From Amycolatopsis taiwanensis DSM 45107 (GTDB taxonomy: Bacteria; Actinomycetota; Actinomycetes; Mycobacteriales; Pseudonocardiaceae), in assembly GCF_000519205.1 (NCBI RefSeq), contig NZ_JAFB01000016.1, positions 188,641-252,640 of the forward strand: 64,000 nucleotides of DNA, read 5' to 3'. The notes beneath the pieces are model-generated. The model searched no databases. It was not told the origin of the DNA and worked only from the letters and a program-made list of their open reading frames with translations. Made by a program: the position numbers and the translations under genes. The first letter of the stretch is position 1. The number at the start of each line of letters is the position of its first letter. Of the stretch, positions 51,779 to 59,786 are shown piece by piece.

Positions 51779-53074
51779 TCATCCCGTCGCGATCGCGGAT
51801 CCGGCCCGTGCGCCGGTTCGGCCACGCGACGAGGAGTCCCGGAGCATGAGCGTCAGCAGGACGCCCACCGCGTAGATCGCCGCCAGCAGCCAGGACATCC
51901 CGGCCACGCCCAGTGGCCCGAGGAAGACGCGGGCCAGCGCCGGGCCGGCCGCGTTGCTCAGGCCGGCACCGAGGTTCAGGATGGCGACCGCCGCGGCCTT
52001 CCGCTCCGGGGCGAGCAGCGGGACGATCGCGCTCAGCGGGACGTACGCCGCCATCGCGAGACCGAGCGCGATGCCGGCGACCATCGCGGCGGCGAAGTTG
52101 GCCCCGAAGAAGGCCGGCACGTAGTACATGGCCAGCACGGACAGCACGCAACCCACCCCGCCGAACCACGCGACGACGTTGACCTGGCCGAGCTTGTCGC
52201 CCAGGTATCCGGCGAGGAGGTTGCCGATGACGTTGGCGAGCAGCATCGTGCCCCAGATGGTCTGCCATTGGGACAACGAGAACCCGATGTCGTTGACCAT
52301 GTGCGAGGCGAGGAACACCGGATAGGCGTAGAAGCAGAGGGTGTTGATGATGCGGACGATCCCGCCGATGCCGACCTTCGGATAGGTCCGGACCACGGTC
52401 AGCCCGCGCACGAGGAGTTTGAGGTTGGACGACGCGCCGGCCACCCTGGCGGCCTTGGCGGTACGCACACCGAACAGCACGATCAGCCCGCCCGCGACGA
52501 CGAAGGCCAGCGACAGCCACAGCGTCGCGAGGGAACCCACCACCGGGATGACCGCGCCCGCGAAGTAGGAACTCACCACGCCCAGCCCGGCGGTCGAAGC
52601 GAACCAGTACCAGCCGACGGCCCGCCCGATCACGGCCTTCGGCGTGTCCATCGTCACCCAGACCAGAAAGCCGTAGGAGAACAGCGGATAGCCGAGCCCG
52701 CGGACGCCGTAGGACACCAGCATGATCTCGTAGTTGCCCGCGCCGACGCCCAGCGCGAGGAAAACCACCTCGAACACCGCCCAGATGCCGAACCCGAGCA
52801 GCATCACCCGCCGGGGCCCCCACGCCTCGGCGAGCGCGCCCGCCAGCCAGGCGGCCACGGCGACGACGATGCCGTACGCGCTCACGAGAGTCGCCACATC
52901 CGCCGTGTCGAAACCGAGGGATTCCAGGTACGGCCCGAGGAAGCCGAGTTCGATCCCGTCGCCGACCATGAACAGCAAGACGCCGAGATAGCCCCAGGCG
53001 AGCGGTCGTACGATCCCCTGCCGCGCGAGCAGCCCGGCGAACCCGGCCTCCCGTCGGTCAACTTCTGCGGTCAT
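51779..53074 (-). CDS. MFS transporter, probable pentitol/sugar permease (RbtT/DalT/CsbX type)
   Basis: 431 residues, twelve membrane segments. The start LAWGYLGVLLFMVGDGIELG and the GPYLESLGFD loop recall the RbtT/DalT/CsbX group, which imports ribitol, arabitol or ketoglutarate-like substrates. ATG 53074 has AAGGAGAG 6 nt upstream. First gene of the minus-strand operon MFS-SorC-aldolase and divergent from the FGGY kinase. Confidence 0.9.
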   Translation of the reverse strand: MTAEVDRREAGFAGLLARQGIVRPLAWGYLGVLLFMVGDGIELGFLGPYLESLGFDTADVATLVSAYGIVVAVAAWLAGALAEAWGPRRVMLLGFGIWAVFEVVFLALGVGAGNYEIMLVSYGVRGLGYPLFSYGFLVWVTMDTPKAVIGRAVGWYWFASTAGLGVVSSYFAGAVIPVVGSLATLWLSLAFVVAGGLIVLFGVRTAKAARVAGASSNLKLLVRGLTVVRTYPKVGIGGIVRIINTLCFYAYPVFLASHMVNDIGFSLSQWQTIWGTMLLANVIGNLLAGYLGDKLGQVNVVAWFGGVGCVLSVLAMYYVPAFFGANFAAAMVAGIALGLAMAAYVPLSAIVPLLAPERKAAAVAILNLGAGLSNAAGPALARVFLGPLGVAGMSWLLAAIYAVGVLLTLMLRDSSSRGRTGARAGSAIATG

Positions 53075-53098
53075 GGACAACTCTCCTTTGAGTCAGCG

Positions 53099-53244
53099 TG
53101 AACAATTGTTCATCACTGTGCACTTCAGATCGGTAGGTTCACCCCGGGAGGGCCCACCTGTCAAGCGCGCGGCCGGTGTTTGACGACCCACATACCCGCG
53201 TCGTAGATTGCGAACGATAGAACACGACACTGAACTAATGTTCA
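53099..53244. promoter_or_regulatory. Paired operators in the MFS / kinase divergent promoter
   Basis: TGAACAATTGTTCA (53099-53112, perfect) close to the MFS gene and TGAACTAATGTTCA (53231-53244) close to the kinase gene; both are TGAAC-N4-GTTCA. One site per divergent transcript makes control by the SorC-type regulator likely. Confidence 0.85.
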
Positions 53245-53256
53245 ACGGAGAACGCG

Positions 53257-54801
53257 ATGACTGACCTCCCGGTGATCGTGGGGATAGACGCCGGCACCAC
53301 CGCGGTCAAAGCGACCGTGCTGACCACCGACGGGCGGCAGCTGTCCACCGCCCGGGAATCGGTGCGGGTGGCCCACCCGCGGCGCGATCGGGCCGAGCAG
53401 TCAATGCACGAGGTGTGGCAAGCGGTCGCGGCCACCGTGCGTGCCGCGCTGGCCGACGCGGGAGAGATCGAGGTCGCGGTGGTGGGCGTCACCGGCCAGG
53501 GCGACGGCGCCTGGTTGCTCGACGAGCACCACGACCCGGTCGGCCCGGCGGTGCTGTGGCTCGACGGGCGGGCCGCCGACCGCGTCCGCACCTGGGAGGC
53601 CGACGGCCGCGCCGAACTCCTCCGGCGAACGACGGGCTCGGTGCTGTTCCCCGGCGCGCTCCCGGTTCTCCTCGAAGAACTCGAGGCCGGCGATCCCGGC
53701 CTGCTGGCCCGCGCCCGGCACCAGGCCAACTGCAAGGACTGGATCCGGTTGCGGCTGACCGGGGTGCTGGAAACCGACTCCTCCGAGGCATCCCGCACCT
53801 ATCTGGACGTCGCGACCGGCGAGTACTCGCTCGAACTCGTGGAAAGACTCGGGCACCAGCGCTTCGTCCACCTGCTGCCGCCGATCGCCCGGGCTTGGGC
53901 ACACCGGCCGCTGAGATCCGAGGCAGCCGCCGAACTCGGGCTGCCCGCCGGGATACCGGTGGTCACCGGGCTCGTGGACACCGCCGCCGCGGGGGTCGGG
54001 CTCGCGATCGCCGATCCCGGCCAGAGCTACGCGATCATCGGGACGACGGCCTTTCTGGGCACGGTGCACGCCAGTGCTGCCGACCGGCGGACCGACGCGG
54101 GCATCACGATCGCCACCGGCCTCGACGGTGCGGTGCTGGAATGCCTGGCCCCGATGAGCGGCACACCCAACCTCGAATGGGCGCGCACGGTCGCGGGCCG
54201 TGCTTCGGCGTCCTGGCACGAGATCGAGGCCGAAGCCCGCACCGTCGGGCCGGGCGCCGGTGGCGTTCTCTACCTGCCCTACGGCGCGGAATCCGGGGAA
54301 CGGGCGCCCTTTTCGGACGTGCACGCCTCCGCCGGCTGGCTGGGCCTGTCCACCGCGACCACCGCGGCCCAACTGCTGCGCGCGGTCTACGAAGGACTCG
54401 CGCTGAGCCTGCGGGAATGCCGGGAAGCCTTGGCTGTCAAGGGAAACATCCGGCTTTGCGGTGGCGCCGCGGCCAGCAGCCTGCTCTGCCAGGTCCTCGC
54501 CGACGTGACCGGCTGCACGATCGAACGTGCCACGGCCGACGAACTCGGCGCTCGCGGCGTCGGCGCGGTGGGCCTGGCCGCGCTGGCCTCGTCGCCCGAT
54601 GTCGCCGGTGCTGCCGCCCGGCTACTCGGCGAACTCGACGTGTTCGAACCGGACCCGGCCGCGGCCGCCTTCCATGACCGGCAGTACGCCACCTTCCTCG
54701 CCATCCGCGACTCCGTCCGGCCGCACTGGCCGGAGCTGCGGACCCTGCGGCAGGCGCCGGCCAGCCACACCGATAACGAACAGGAGCCGCACGACGGATA
54801 A
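53257..54801 (+). CDS. FGGY family carbohydrate kinase
   Basis: 514 residues. FGGY kinase (xylulokinase/ribulokinase superfamily): phosphate motif VIVGIDAGTTAVKATVL, VVGVTGQGDGAWLLDEHHDP, GLVDTAAAGVGLAIADPGQS, and C-terminal ATP site IRLCGGAAASSLLCQVLADV. It phosphorylates a keto-sugar or polyol after uptake. GGAGAACGCG precedes the ATG. It forms a plus-strand operon with the 2-hydroxyacid dehydrogenase, separated by leader element copy F. Confidence 0.93.
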   Translation: MTDLPVIVGIDAGTTAVKATVLTTDGRQLSTARESVRVAHPRRDRAEQSMHEVWQAVAATVRAALADAGEIEVAVVGVTGQGDGAWLLDEHHDPVGPAVLWLDGRAADRVRTWEADGRAELLRRTTGSVLFPGALPVLLEELEAGDPGLLARARHQANCKDWIRLRLTGVLETDSSEASRTYLDVATGEYSLELVERLGHQRFVHLLPPIARAWAHRPLRSEAAAELGLPAGIPVVTGLVDTAAAGVGLAIADPGQSYAIIGTTAFLGTVHASAADRRTDAGITIATGLDGAVLECLAPMSGTPNLEWARTVAGRASASWHEIEAEARTVGPGAGGVLYLPYGAESGERAPFSDVHASAGWLGLSTATTAAQLLRAVYEGLALSLRECREALAVKGNIRLCGGAAASSLLCQVLADVTGCTIERATADELGARGVGAVGLAALASSPDVAGAAARLLGELDVFEPDPAAAAFHDRQYATFLAIRDSVRPHWPELRTLRQAPASHTDNEQEPHDG

Positions 54802-54810
54802 GCCCCCAGG

Positions 54811-54960
54811 TGTCAACCCGCGGCAATCACGGTGACCACAGAGCGCGCCTCTGTCTTGCTATCGGGGCGGCGGGCGCTCTCATCGCAAACCTGACTAAAT
54901 CCCTAAGCAGCGCCCCGTCGACACGATCGCGGTCGCGCGCAAACTCGCGAAGGAAACAGC
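54811..54960 (+). repeat. Dispersed leader element, copy F (upstream of the hydroxyacid dehydrogenase), no hairpin unit
   Basis: GTGTCAACCCGCGGCAATCA, CGGTGACCACAGAGCGCGCC, ATCGGGGCGGCGGGCGC, GACTAAATCCCT, GCGCCCCGTCGACACGATC, then directly GCGGTCGCGCGCAAACTCGC and GAAGGAAACAGC joined to ATG 54961. It is the uninserted form and defines where the hairpin units enter in copies C-E. Confidence 0.88.
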
Positions 54961-55968
54961 ATGACCTCAACCAGGCCACGGGTGCTCATTACCGCGGCAT
55001 TCGACCAGGGCGTTGCCGACGAACTGGCGGGCGAATTCGACCTGACAGTAACCCCTCCGTCGGCAACCGGGCGCTCGCTGGCCGACGCCGGACTGGACCA
55101 TGAACTCGCTGAGGCCGAGGCCATCGTTTGCGAACTCGACCGGCTTGACGAACGATCGCTCGACATCGCGGCCAACCTGGGCTTCGCCGTCTCCTGTCGG
55201 GCCGCACCGGTGAACATCGACCTCGACGCGTGCACCCGCCGCGGTATTCCCGTCGCCACCACCCCGGGCCGCAACGCCGACGTCACCGCGGACCTCACCT
55301 TCTCGCTGCTGCTTTCCGTGCTGCGCAACACTTCCCGCGCGGAAGCGTGGCTGCGCTCGGGAGCCTGGCGCACCGACGACGTGTTCGAGCCCTACCGCGC
55401 CTTCCGCGGGCTGAGCCTCAACGGCCGCACCCTCGGCATCCTCGGCGGCGGCGCCGTTGGCAAACGGGTACTTCAGCGGGCGCGGGCGTTCGGCATGAAC
55501 GTTCTCGTGTACGACCCTTACCTACCTGCCGACGCCTTCGGTGACGAAGCGAAGATCGTGCCGCTCGAAGAGCTTCTCGCCGCGTCCGATGTGGTCACCG
55601 TCCATGTGCCGCTGGCTGAATCGACAGTGGGGCTGATCGGCGCGAAGGAAATCGCCGCGATGCGGCCCGGGGCCTACCTGATCAACGCCGGCCGTGCCGC
55701 GATCGTGGCGGAGCAGCCGCTGATCGACGCCCTCCGGAGTGGACATCTCGCGGGCGCCGGACTGGACGTGTTCTGGACCGAGCCGCTCCCACCGGACCAC
55801 CCGTTGCTGGAGCTGCCGACGGTGACGCTCACCCCACACATCGGCGGGGCATCCGACGACGTGATCGTCGTCCACTCCCGGCTCGCCGCCGACGCGCTGC
55901 GCGCCTGGCACGCGGGCGGGCAGCCCGCCGCGCTCGCCAACGCCGCGGCCCTGACGCCGAACGCCTGA
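54961..55968 (+). CDS. D-2-hydroxyacid dehydrogenase (phosphoglycerate dehydrogenase-like)
   Basis: 335 residues. NAD-binding motif GRTLGILGGGAVGKRVLQRA, then VLVYDPYLP (acidic residue for NAD), catalytic Arg in LINAGRAAIV, the Glu in the TEPLPPDHPLL segment and His in LTPHIGGASDD. It has no ACT or serine-feedback domain, so it is not standard SerA. In this catabolic locus it may reduce or oxidise a 2-hydroxy/2-oxo acid such as glyoxylate/glycolate formed after aldolase cleavage (inference). The ribosome binding site GAAGGAAACAGC comes from leader copy F. Confidence 0.93.
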   Translation: MTSTRPRVLITAAFDQGVADELAGEFDLTVTPPSATGRSLADAGLDHELAEAEAIVCELDRLDERSLDIAANLGFAVSCRAAPVNIDLDACTRRGIPVATTPGRNADVTADLTFSLLLSVLRNTSRAEAWLRSGAWRTDDVFEPYRAFRGLSLNGRTLGILGGGAVGKRVLQRARAFGMNVLVYDPYLPADAFGDEAKIVPLEELLAASDVVTVHVPLAESTVGLIGAKEIAAMRPGAYLINAGRAAIVAEQPLIDALRSGHLAGAGLDVFWTEPLPPDHPLLELPTVTLTPHIGGASDDVIVVHSRLAADALRAWHAGGQPAALANAAALTPNA

Positions 55969-55996
55969 CGGGCTGGCGGCACGTGCAGCGTCCGCC

Positions 55997-56030
55997 TATA
56001 CTGAATCACGTAGGTAGATCATGATTCAGT
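55997..56030 (+). promoter_or_regulatory. Promoter and inverted-repeat operator of the XRE-ImmA-PIN operon
   Basis: ACTGAATCA (56000-56008) and TGATTCAGT (56022-56030) form a 9-bp perfect inverted repeat with a 13-nt centre. A TATACT -10-like box (55997-56002) overlaps its left arm, so a protein bound here would block RNA polymerase. The XRE gene begins 18 bp downstream. Confidence 0.8.
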
Positions 56031-56048
56031 CCGGTTGAGGGGGTGACC

Positions 56049-56384
56049 ATGACAACCAACGCTGGTGCGCTGTTCGAGCGCGCCCGCATTGCCGCGGGTC
56101 TCAGCCAGCGCGCCCTTGCGGACGCGACCGGCATCTCTCAGCCCACCTTGTCTCGGATCATCTCCGGGAGCCGGGTGGCGAAGATGCCGGAAGTCGTGGC
56201 GATCGCGTGGGCAACCGGGTATACCGTGGCCCAGCTCACCGGGGTGGGGACGGTGGCCGACCGAGTGCAGTGCGCGGCGCGAGCCACCAACGACTCCGGC
56301 ATGGACCGCATGCGCGAGGCGCTGCTGCATTTCCTGGACCTGGACGACTACCTGGACGATCAAGCCGTCCCCGCCACAGTCTGA
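56049..56384 (+). CDS. XRE-type HTH regulator, first gene of an ImmA/IrrE-PIN module
   Basis: 111 residues. Helix-turn-helix ARIAAGLSQRALADATGISQ followed by PTLSRIISGSRV at about 12-45, then MPEVVAIAWATGYTVAQLTG. The C-terminal part (ATNDSGMDRMREALLHFLDL) is helical and may bind the next protein. GAGGGGG precedes ATG 56049. Probable autorepressor acting on the inverted repeat upstream, and possible antitoxin. Confidence 0.9.
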   Translation: MTTNAGALFERARIAAGLSQRALADATGISQPTLSRIISGSRVAKMPEVVAIAWATGYTVAQLTGVGTVADRVQCAARATNDSGMDRMREALLHFLDLDDYLDDQAVPATV

Positions 56385-56398
56385 CGCGGGGGGAGACG

Positions 56399-57262
56399 TT
56401 GAACGCCGAAGCCGAGGGACGTACTGCGGCCGCGCGTTTCCGCCGGGAACATCGCCTGGGCGTGCAGCCGTTGGGCGACCTCGTGGCGGTAATCGAGCAG
56501 GCGACCGGGATCGACGTAGCGGTACTCGACGCAGGCCCGGATGAACACGGCCTAACGATGCGAGACCCGGCACGCAACGCCGTGTTCATCGGCATCGCGC
56601 GCACCCGGAACCCGATGCGGCAACGCAGCACGCTCGCCCACGAACTCGGCCACGTACTGTTCGAGGACTGGGCGGACAGCGATGCCGGCAACTGGAGCGA
56701 CCGGACCCCGGCGGAGATTCGAGCCGACGCCTTCGCCAGGCATCTGCTCGTGCCGGGCGAGGGCTTGCATGAGTTCCTCGGCCACCGGGAATCCGTGACC
56801 CAATCCATGCTCTCCGAGGTCGTTCAACGATTCCTGGTATCACCCCAAGTTGCCGCAATCGCGCTGCATCAGGCCCATTACCTCGACGACGACACCAAGT
56901 ACGAATGGATGGCGCTGACCGCGCCGAAATTGGCCGCCCGATTCGGATGGAGCGACCAGTACCACGCGCTGCAGGCCGACTCCGACCGACGGCGGGCGCC
57001 GCAACGGTTGCTCGCCCGCGCGATCAAGGGATACGCGGAGGGGGTGCTACCCGCACAGGCCATCGCCACCTTGCGCGGCATCCCCCTGGCGGCCGCTGAG
57101 GCAGACCTGCGCGAGGCAGGCGTCGTGCCCGCCGAGCGGCCGGTTGAGTGGGCCGATGCCGCCGACCTACCGGACGTGCACGTGGATCTGGCAGCCTTGG
57201 ACGAGGACCTCAACGCTCCGGATGACGACGGTCAGCGCGCGGCGGAGAGAGACGCGGAATGA
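56399..57262 (+). CDS. ImmA/IrrE family metallopeptidase
   Basis: 287 residues from TTG 56399, which has GGGGAG about 4 nt upstream. Zinc motif HELGH at 81-85 and the further acidic ligand region in PAEIRADAFARHLLVPG (residues 104-120). ImmA/IrrE enzymes cleave XRE-type repressors in response to DNA damage or other stress. The C-terminal 130 residues form a helical region (MLSEVVQRFLVSPQVAAIAL, LLARAIKGYAEGVLPAQAIA) and an acidic tail. It lies 14 bp after the XRE gene and overlaps the PIN gene (ATGA). Confidence 0.92.
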   Translation: MNAEAEGRTAAARFRREHRLGVQPLGDLVAVIEQATGIDVAVLDAGPDEHGLTMRDPARNAVFIGIARTRNPMRQRSTLAHELGHVLFEDWADSDAGNWSDRTPAEIRADAFARHLLVPGEGLHEFLGHRESVTQSMLSEVVQRFLVSPQVAAIALHQAHYLDDDTKYEWMALTAPKLAARFGWSDQYHALQADSDRRRAPQRLLARAIKGYAEGVLPAQAIATLRGIPLAAAEADLREAGVVPAERPVEWADAADLPDVHVDLAALDEDLNAPDDDGQRAAERDAE

Positions 57263-57870
57263 GCCACCGGCCGATCATCGACGCCGGCCCCGGCCTGAAC
57301 TTCCTCTCCATCAACAAGGAACGCCTCCTCATCGGTGTCCTGGGACCGCTCAGCACCCCGGAGGCCGTGCAGAACGAGGTGTTCCGCAAGGCCCGGCAGG
57401 ATCAACGCTTCCGCGCCGCCGCCACGGCCTGGCGAAAGCCAGCACCTCGCTGGATGGAGATACTCTCCGACGACCAGACTCCCGAACTTGCAACTGTCGT
57501 CCACCGGATCACCCGACAACCCGTGGCAGAACGCCTGCGACACCCGAAAGATCTGGGCGAGACCATGGTCATCGCGCACGCGGTCGTCGCTGCCGAATCA
57601 GGCGCGACAGTGATCGTGCTCATCGATGACGGGCCAGGGGTACGGACCGCCACATCGGAGATCAACCGGCTCACGCTGCTCCGGGCCAAAGATCGCGCTG
57701 TGGGATCGATCAGGCTGGTGAGCACGCTGACAGTCCTGGAACGCGCGGCAGGCGGGCAACACATTCCGGACCGGGCCGCGATGCACGTCTACGAACGACT
57801 GCGTGGCCTCGATGACGGCCTACCGCCAATCGAGGCAACCAAGCTCCTGTCACCTGCCCACTGGTCCTGA
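57259..57870 (+). CDS. PIN-like nuclease domain protein
   Basis: 203 residues, third gene of the operon, ATG overlapping the ImmA stop. The acidic residues expected for a PIN domain occur in order: Asp8 (IIDAGPGLNFLS), Glu40 (TPEAVQNEVF), Glu101 (KDLGETMVIAHAV) and Asp123/Asp124 (VIVLIDDGPGVRTA). PIN domains of VapC type cleave RNA. A role as toxin released when the XRE protein is cut by ImmA is inferred from the operon and not shown by sequence alone. Confidence 0.8.
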   Translation: MSHRPIIDAGPGLNFLSINKERLLIGVLGPLSTPEAVQNEVFRKARQDQRFRAAATAWRKPAPRWMEILSDDQTPELATVVHRITRQPVAERLRHPKDLGETMVIAHAVVAAESGATVIVLIDDGPGVRTATSEINRLTLLRAKDRAVGSIRLVSTLTVLERAAGGQHIPDRAAMHVYERLRGLDDGLPPIEATKLLSPAHWS

Positions 57871-57920
57871 GATATCAGAGTAGAACTGTCTGTCCAATGT
57901 GGACGTTGTCGAATGGCTCG

Positions 57921-59021
57921 CTACGGGAGACGGGGGAAGACCTTCGCCCGGTAGAAGTCGATCGCCTCGCGCGGGTCGTGCTGGGGGAAGTGCATGATCG
58001 GCGTGACACCGGCGTCGAGGAACCGTCGGACCGTGCGGATGTGCACGTCTGGGTCGGTGCCGGTGGTCCAGTTGGCGACAACGGTCGCCAGCGGTACCCG
58101 GCTCGCCTTCTGCTGGATGGTCACCGGGTTCGGCTCGTCGTCCGACGGCGCCGCGATGAAGCGCCACAGCTCTGCGGCGCGGTCGATCTGCTGCTGGTCG
58201 CCGACCACGGCGAAGACCTCGGCCCACTTGGGCATCGCGTCCGGGTTCTTGCCCGCCGCCCTGGCGCCATCGTCGAAGGCGGCCCGCAGCTTCGGGTCGA
58301 ACACCAGCTCGTACTGGGTGATCCAGCCGTCGCCGTGCTGCCCGGCGAGCCGGGCGCTCTTCGGGCCGGCCGCGGCGACGTAGACCGGTGGCGGCCGCTC
58401 GGGTAGATCGTAGAGCTTGAGCTGGTCGGTTTGGAAATAGCGGCCGGCGAAGGACAGCCGCTGCCCCGTCCACAGCTGCCGGATGAGGGTGATCGCCTCG
58501 ACGAGCCTGTCGTGCCTCTCGGCGTAACGCCCCCAGTGCCCCGTGCCGGCCAGTTCGTTGAGCGCCTCGCCCGTGCCGACACCGAGGTACACGCGGCCCG
58601 GTGAGAGCAGGGCCAGCGACGCGAAAGCTTGAGCGACGTTCGACGGGTGGTGCCGGTAGGTGGGACAAGTGACACCGGTGCCGAAGTGCATGCGGTGGGT
58701 GCGCTCGCCGATCAGTGCCAGCGTCAGCCACGGGAACATCGAATGGCCCTGGTCGTCCTGCCAGGGTTGCAGGTGGTCGCTGGCCCAGACGGGGCCGAAC
58801 CCGGCCTGCTCGGCCTGCTCCGCGAACCCCACCAGTTGCGGCGTGCGGAACTGCTCGTGGCTGAGAGCGAGGCCCACTCCGGTTTCGCGTCCCGGAGGCT
58901 CTGACCCAGCGGTGTTGCCGCGGGCCTCCGGGGTGCCGAGTGCGGCGGCGAGCCCCGCGGCCGCGGTGCCGAACTGCCTTCGCGAGAGCCCTGCTGCCGA
59001 CCGATGTGGGTTGCCATCCAT
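57921..59021 (-). CDS. Tat-exported LLM-class F420-dependent oxidoreductase
   Basis: 366 residues. Twin-arginine signal GLSRRQFGTAAAGLAAALGT at the N-terminus, then a luciferase-like TIM barrel: WASDHLQPWQDDQGHSMFPW, GTGVTCPTYRHHPSNVAQAF, GRVYLGVGTGEALNELAGTG. The pattern is that of the F420-dependent glucose-6-phosphate dehydrogenase subgroup (FGD2-like), whose mycobacterial member is also Tat-exported and acts on cell-wall mycolates. ATG 59021 has GGAGGT 7 nt upstream. Substrate unknown. Confidence 0.9.
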   Translation of the reverse strand: MDGNPHRSAAGLSRRQFGTAAAGLAAALGTPEARGNTAGSEPPGRETGVGLALSHEQFRTPQLVGFAEQAEQAGFGPVWASDHLQPWQDDQGHSMFPWLTLALIGERTHRMHFGTGVTCPTYRHHPSNVAQAFASLALLSPGRVYLGVGTGEALNELAGTGHWGRYAERHDRLVEAITLIRQLWTGQRLSFAGRYFQTDQLKLYDLPERPPPVYVAAAGPKSARLAGQHGDGWITQYELVFDPKLRAAFDDGARAAGKNPDAMPKWAEVFAVVGDQQQIDRAAELWRFIAAPSDDEPNPVTIQQKASRVPLATVVANWTTGTDPDVHIRTVRRFLDAGVTPIMHFPQHDPREAIDFYRAKVFPRLP

Positions 59022-59232
59022 CGCGGTCACCTCCACGGACCGGCTACCCGGCACGCCGACCCGCAAGCGCCGTCGATCTTCCCGTGGCCTTCCGGTCACT
59101 ATGTGTGCCGGGTTGGCCACGAATCCCACGGCGCGGAAAAGAAAAGAATCGGCACGGGAGTGAGATTTCGGGGCACAACGGGGAACCCTGTGTGCTGGCA
59201 GACCAGGTGCGGCCATTCGAGGAGAGTGAGCC

Positions 59233-59463
59233 ATGTCCGTGATGGACAAGATCAAGAACATGATGAAAGGTCACTCGGAGGAGGCGGAGAAGGCCGTCGA
59301 CAAAGGCGCGGAGTACCTGAACGAAAAGACACACGGCAAGTACGAGAGCGAGATCGATGCCGCCCGGGACGAGGCCAAGAAGGAGTTCGGCGGAGACCAG
59401 CCGCCGCCCCCACCGCCCCCGGGCCAGGAACCACCCCCGCCGCAGCCGCCGCCCCAGCAGTGA
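59233..59463 (+). CDS. MT0933-like (Rv0909-type) small antitoxin-family protein with poly-Pro tail
   Basis: 76 residues. MSVMDKIKNMMKGHSEEAEK followed by AVDKGAEYLNEKTHGKYESE matches the small helical family named after the M. tuberculosis Rv0909 antitoxin. The last 22 residues are almost only Pro and Gln. GGAGAG lies 6 nt before ATG. No Rv0910-like toxin gene (START-like) is adjacent, so this is either an orphan antitoxin or has another, perhaps stress-related, role. Confidence 0.8.
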   Translation: MSVMDKIKNMMKGHSEEAEKAVDKGAEYLNEKTHGKYESEIDAARDEAKKEFGGDQPPPPPPPGQEPPPPQPPPQQ

Positions 59464-59469
59464 GGCTGA

Positions 59470-59498
59470 GGCCACGGAGCCCACGCCTGTCCGTGGCC
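59470..59498. terminator. Hairpin between convergent genes
   Basis: GGCCACGG / CCGTGGCC (59470-59477 and 59491-59498), 13-nt loop. Confidence 0.6.
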
Positions 59499-59514
59499 CT
59501 TGGCTGACTGGTGG

Positions 59515-59784
59515 TCAGCCGCGAGCGCGAGACTGCCGCTTCCAGAGCCGGTACTGCTCGGGCAGGCACACCGCACAGGGCCGGTATCCGGCCGCTCGCG
59601 CGGTGCCTTCGTCGGCGAAGAACACTCGGTGCGCCACGTAGCCACCGCGGGCGATCGCGCGCAACGCCGAGGGGCAGTCGAGCCGCCCGTAGATCCGGTA
59701 GCGCCGGTGGCCGCCCAGCGTGCCCGCCACTTCGCTCCGGTACGGCCGCCCATCCGCGCCGGCCAAGGTGTATGCGTCGGCCAT
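59515..59784 (-). CDS. Stand-alone Ada-type metal-binding domain protein
   Basis: 89 residues. Family pattern YRIYGRLDCPSALRAIARGG, then FFADEGTARAAGYRPCAVCL with Cys in LDC, PCAVC; this is the zinc-Cys fold of the Ada N-terminus, without AraC or methyltransferase domains. In Ada the metal-bound Cys accepts methyl from phosphotriesters. It starts 2 bp after the stop of the 2OG oxygenase gene, so the two form an operon. Confidence 0.88.
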   Translation of the reverse strand: MADAYTLAGADGRPYRSEVAGTLGGHRRYRIYGRLDCPSALRAIARGGYVAHRVFFADEGTARAAGYRPCAVCLPEQYRLWKRQSRARG

Positions 59785-59786
59785 GG

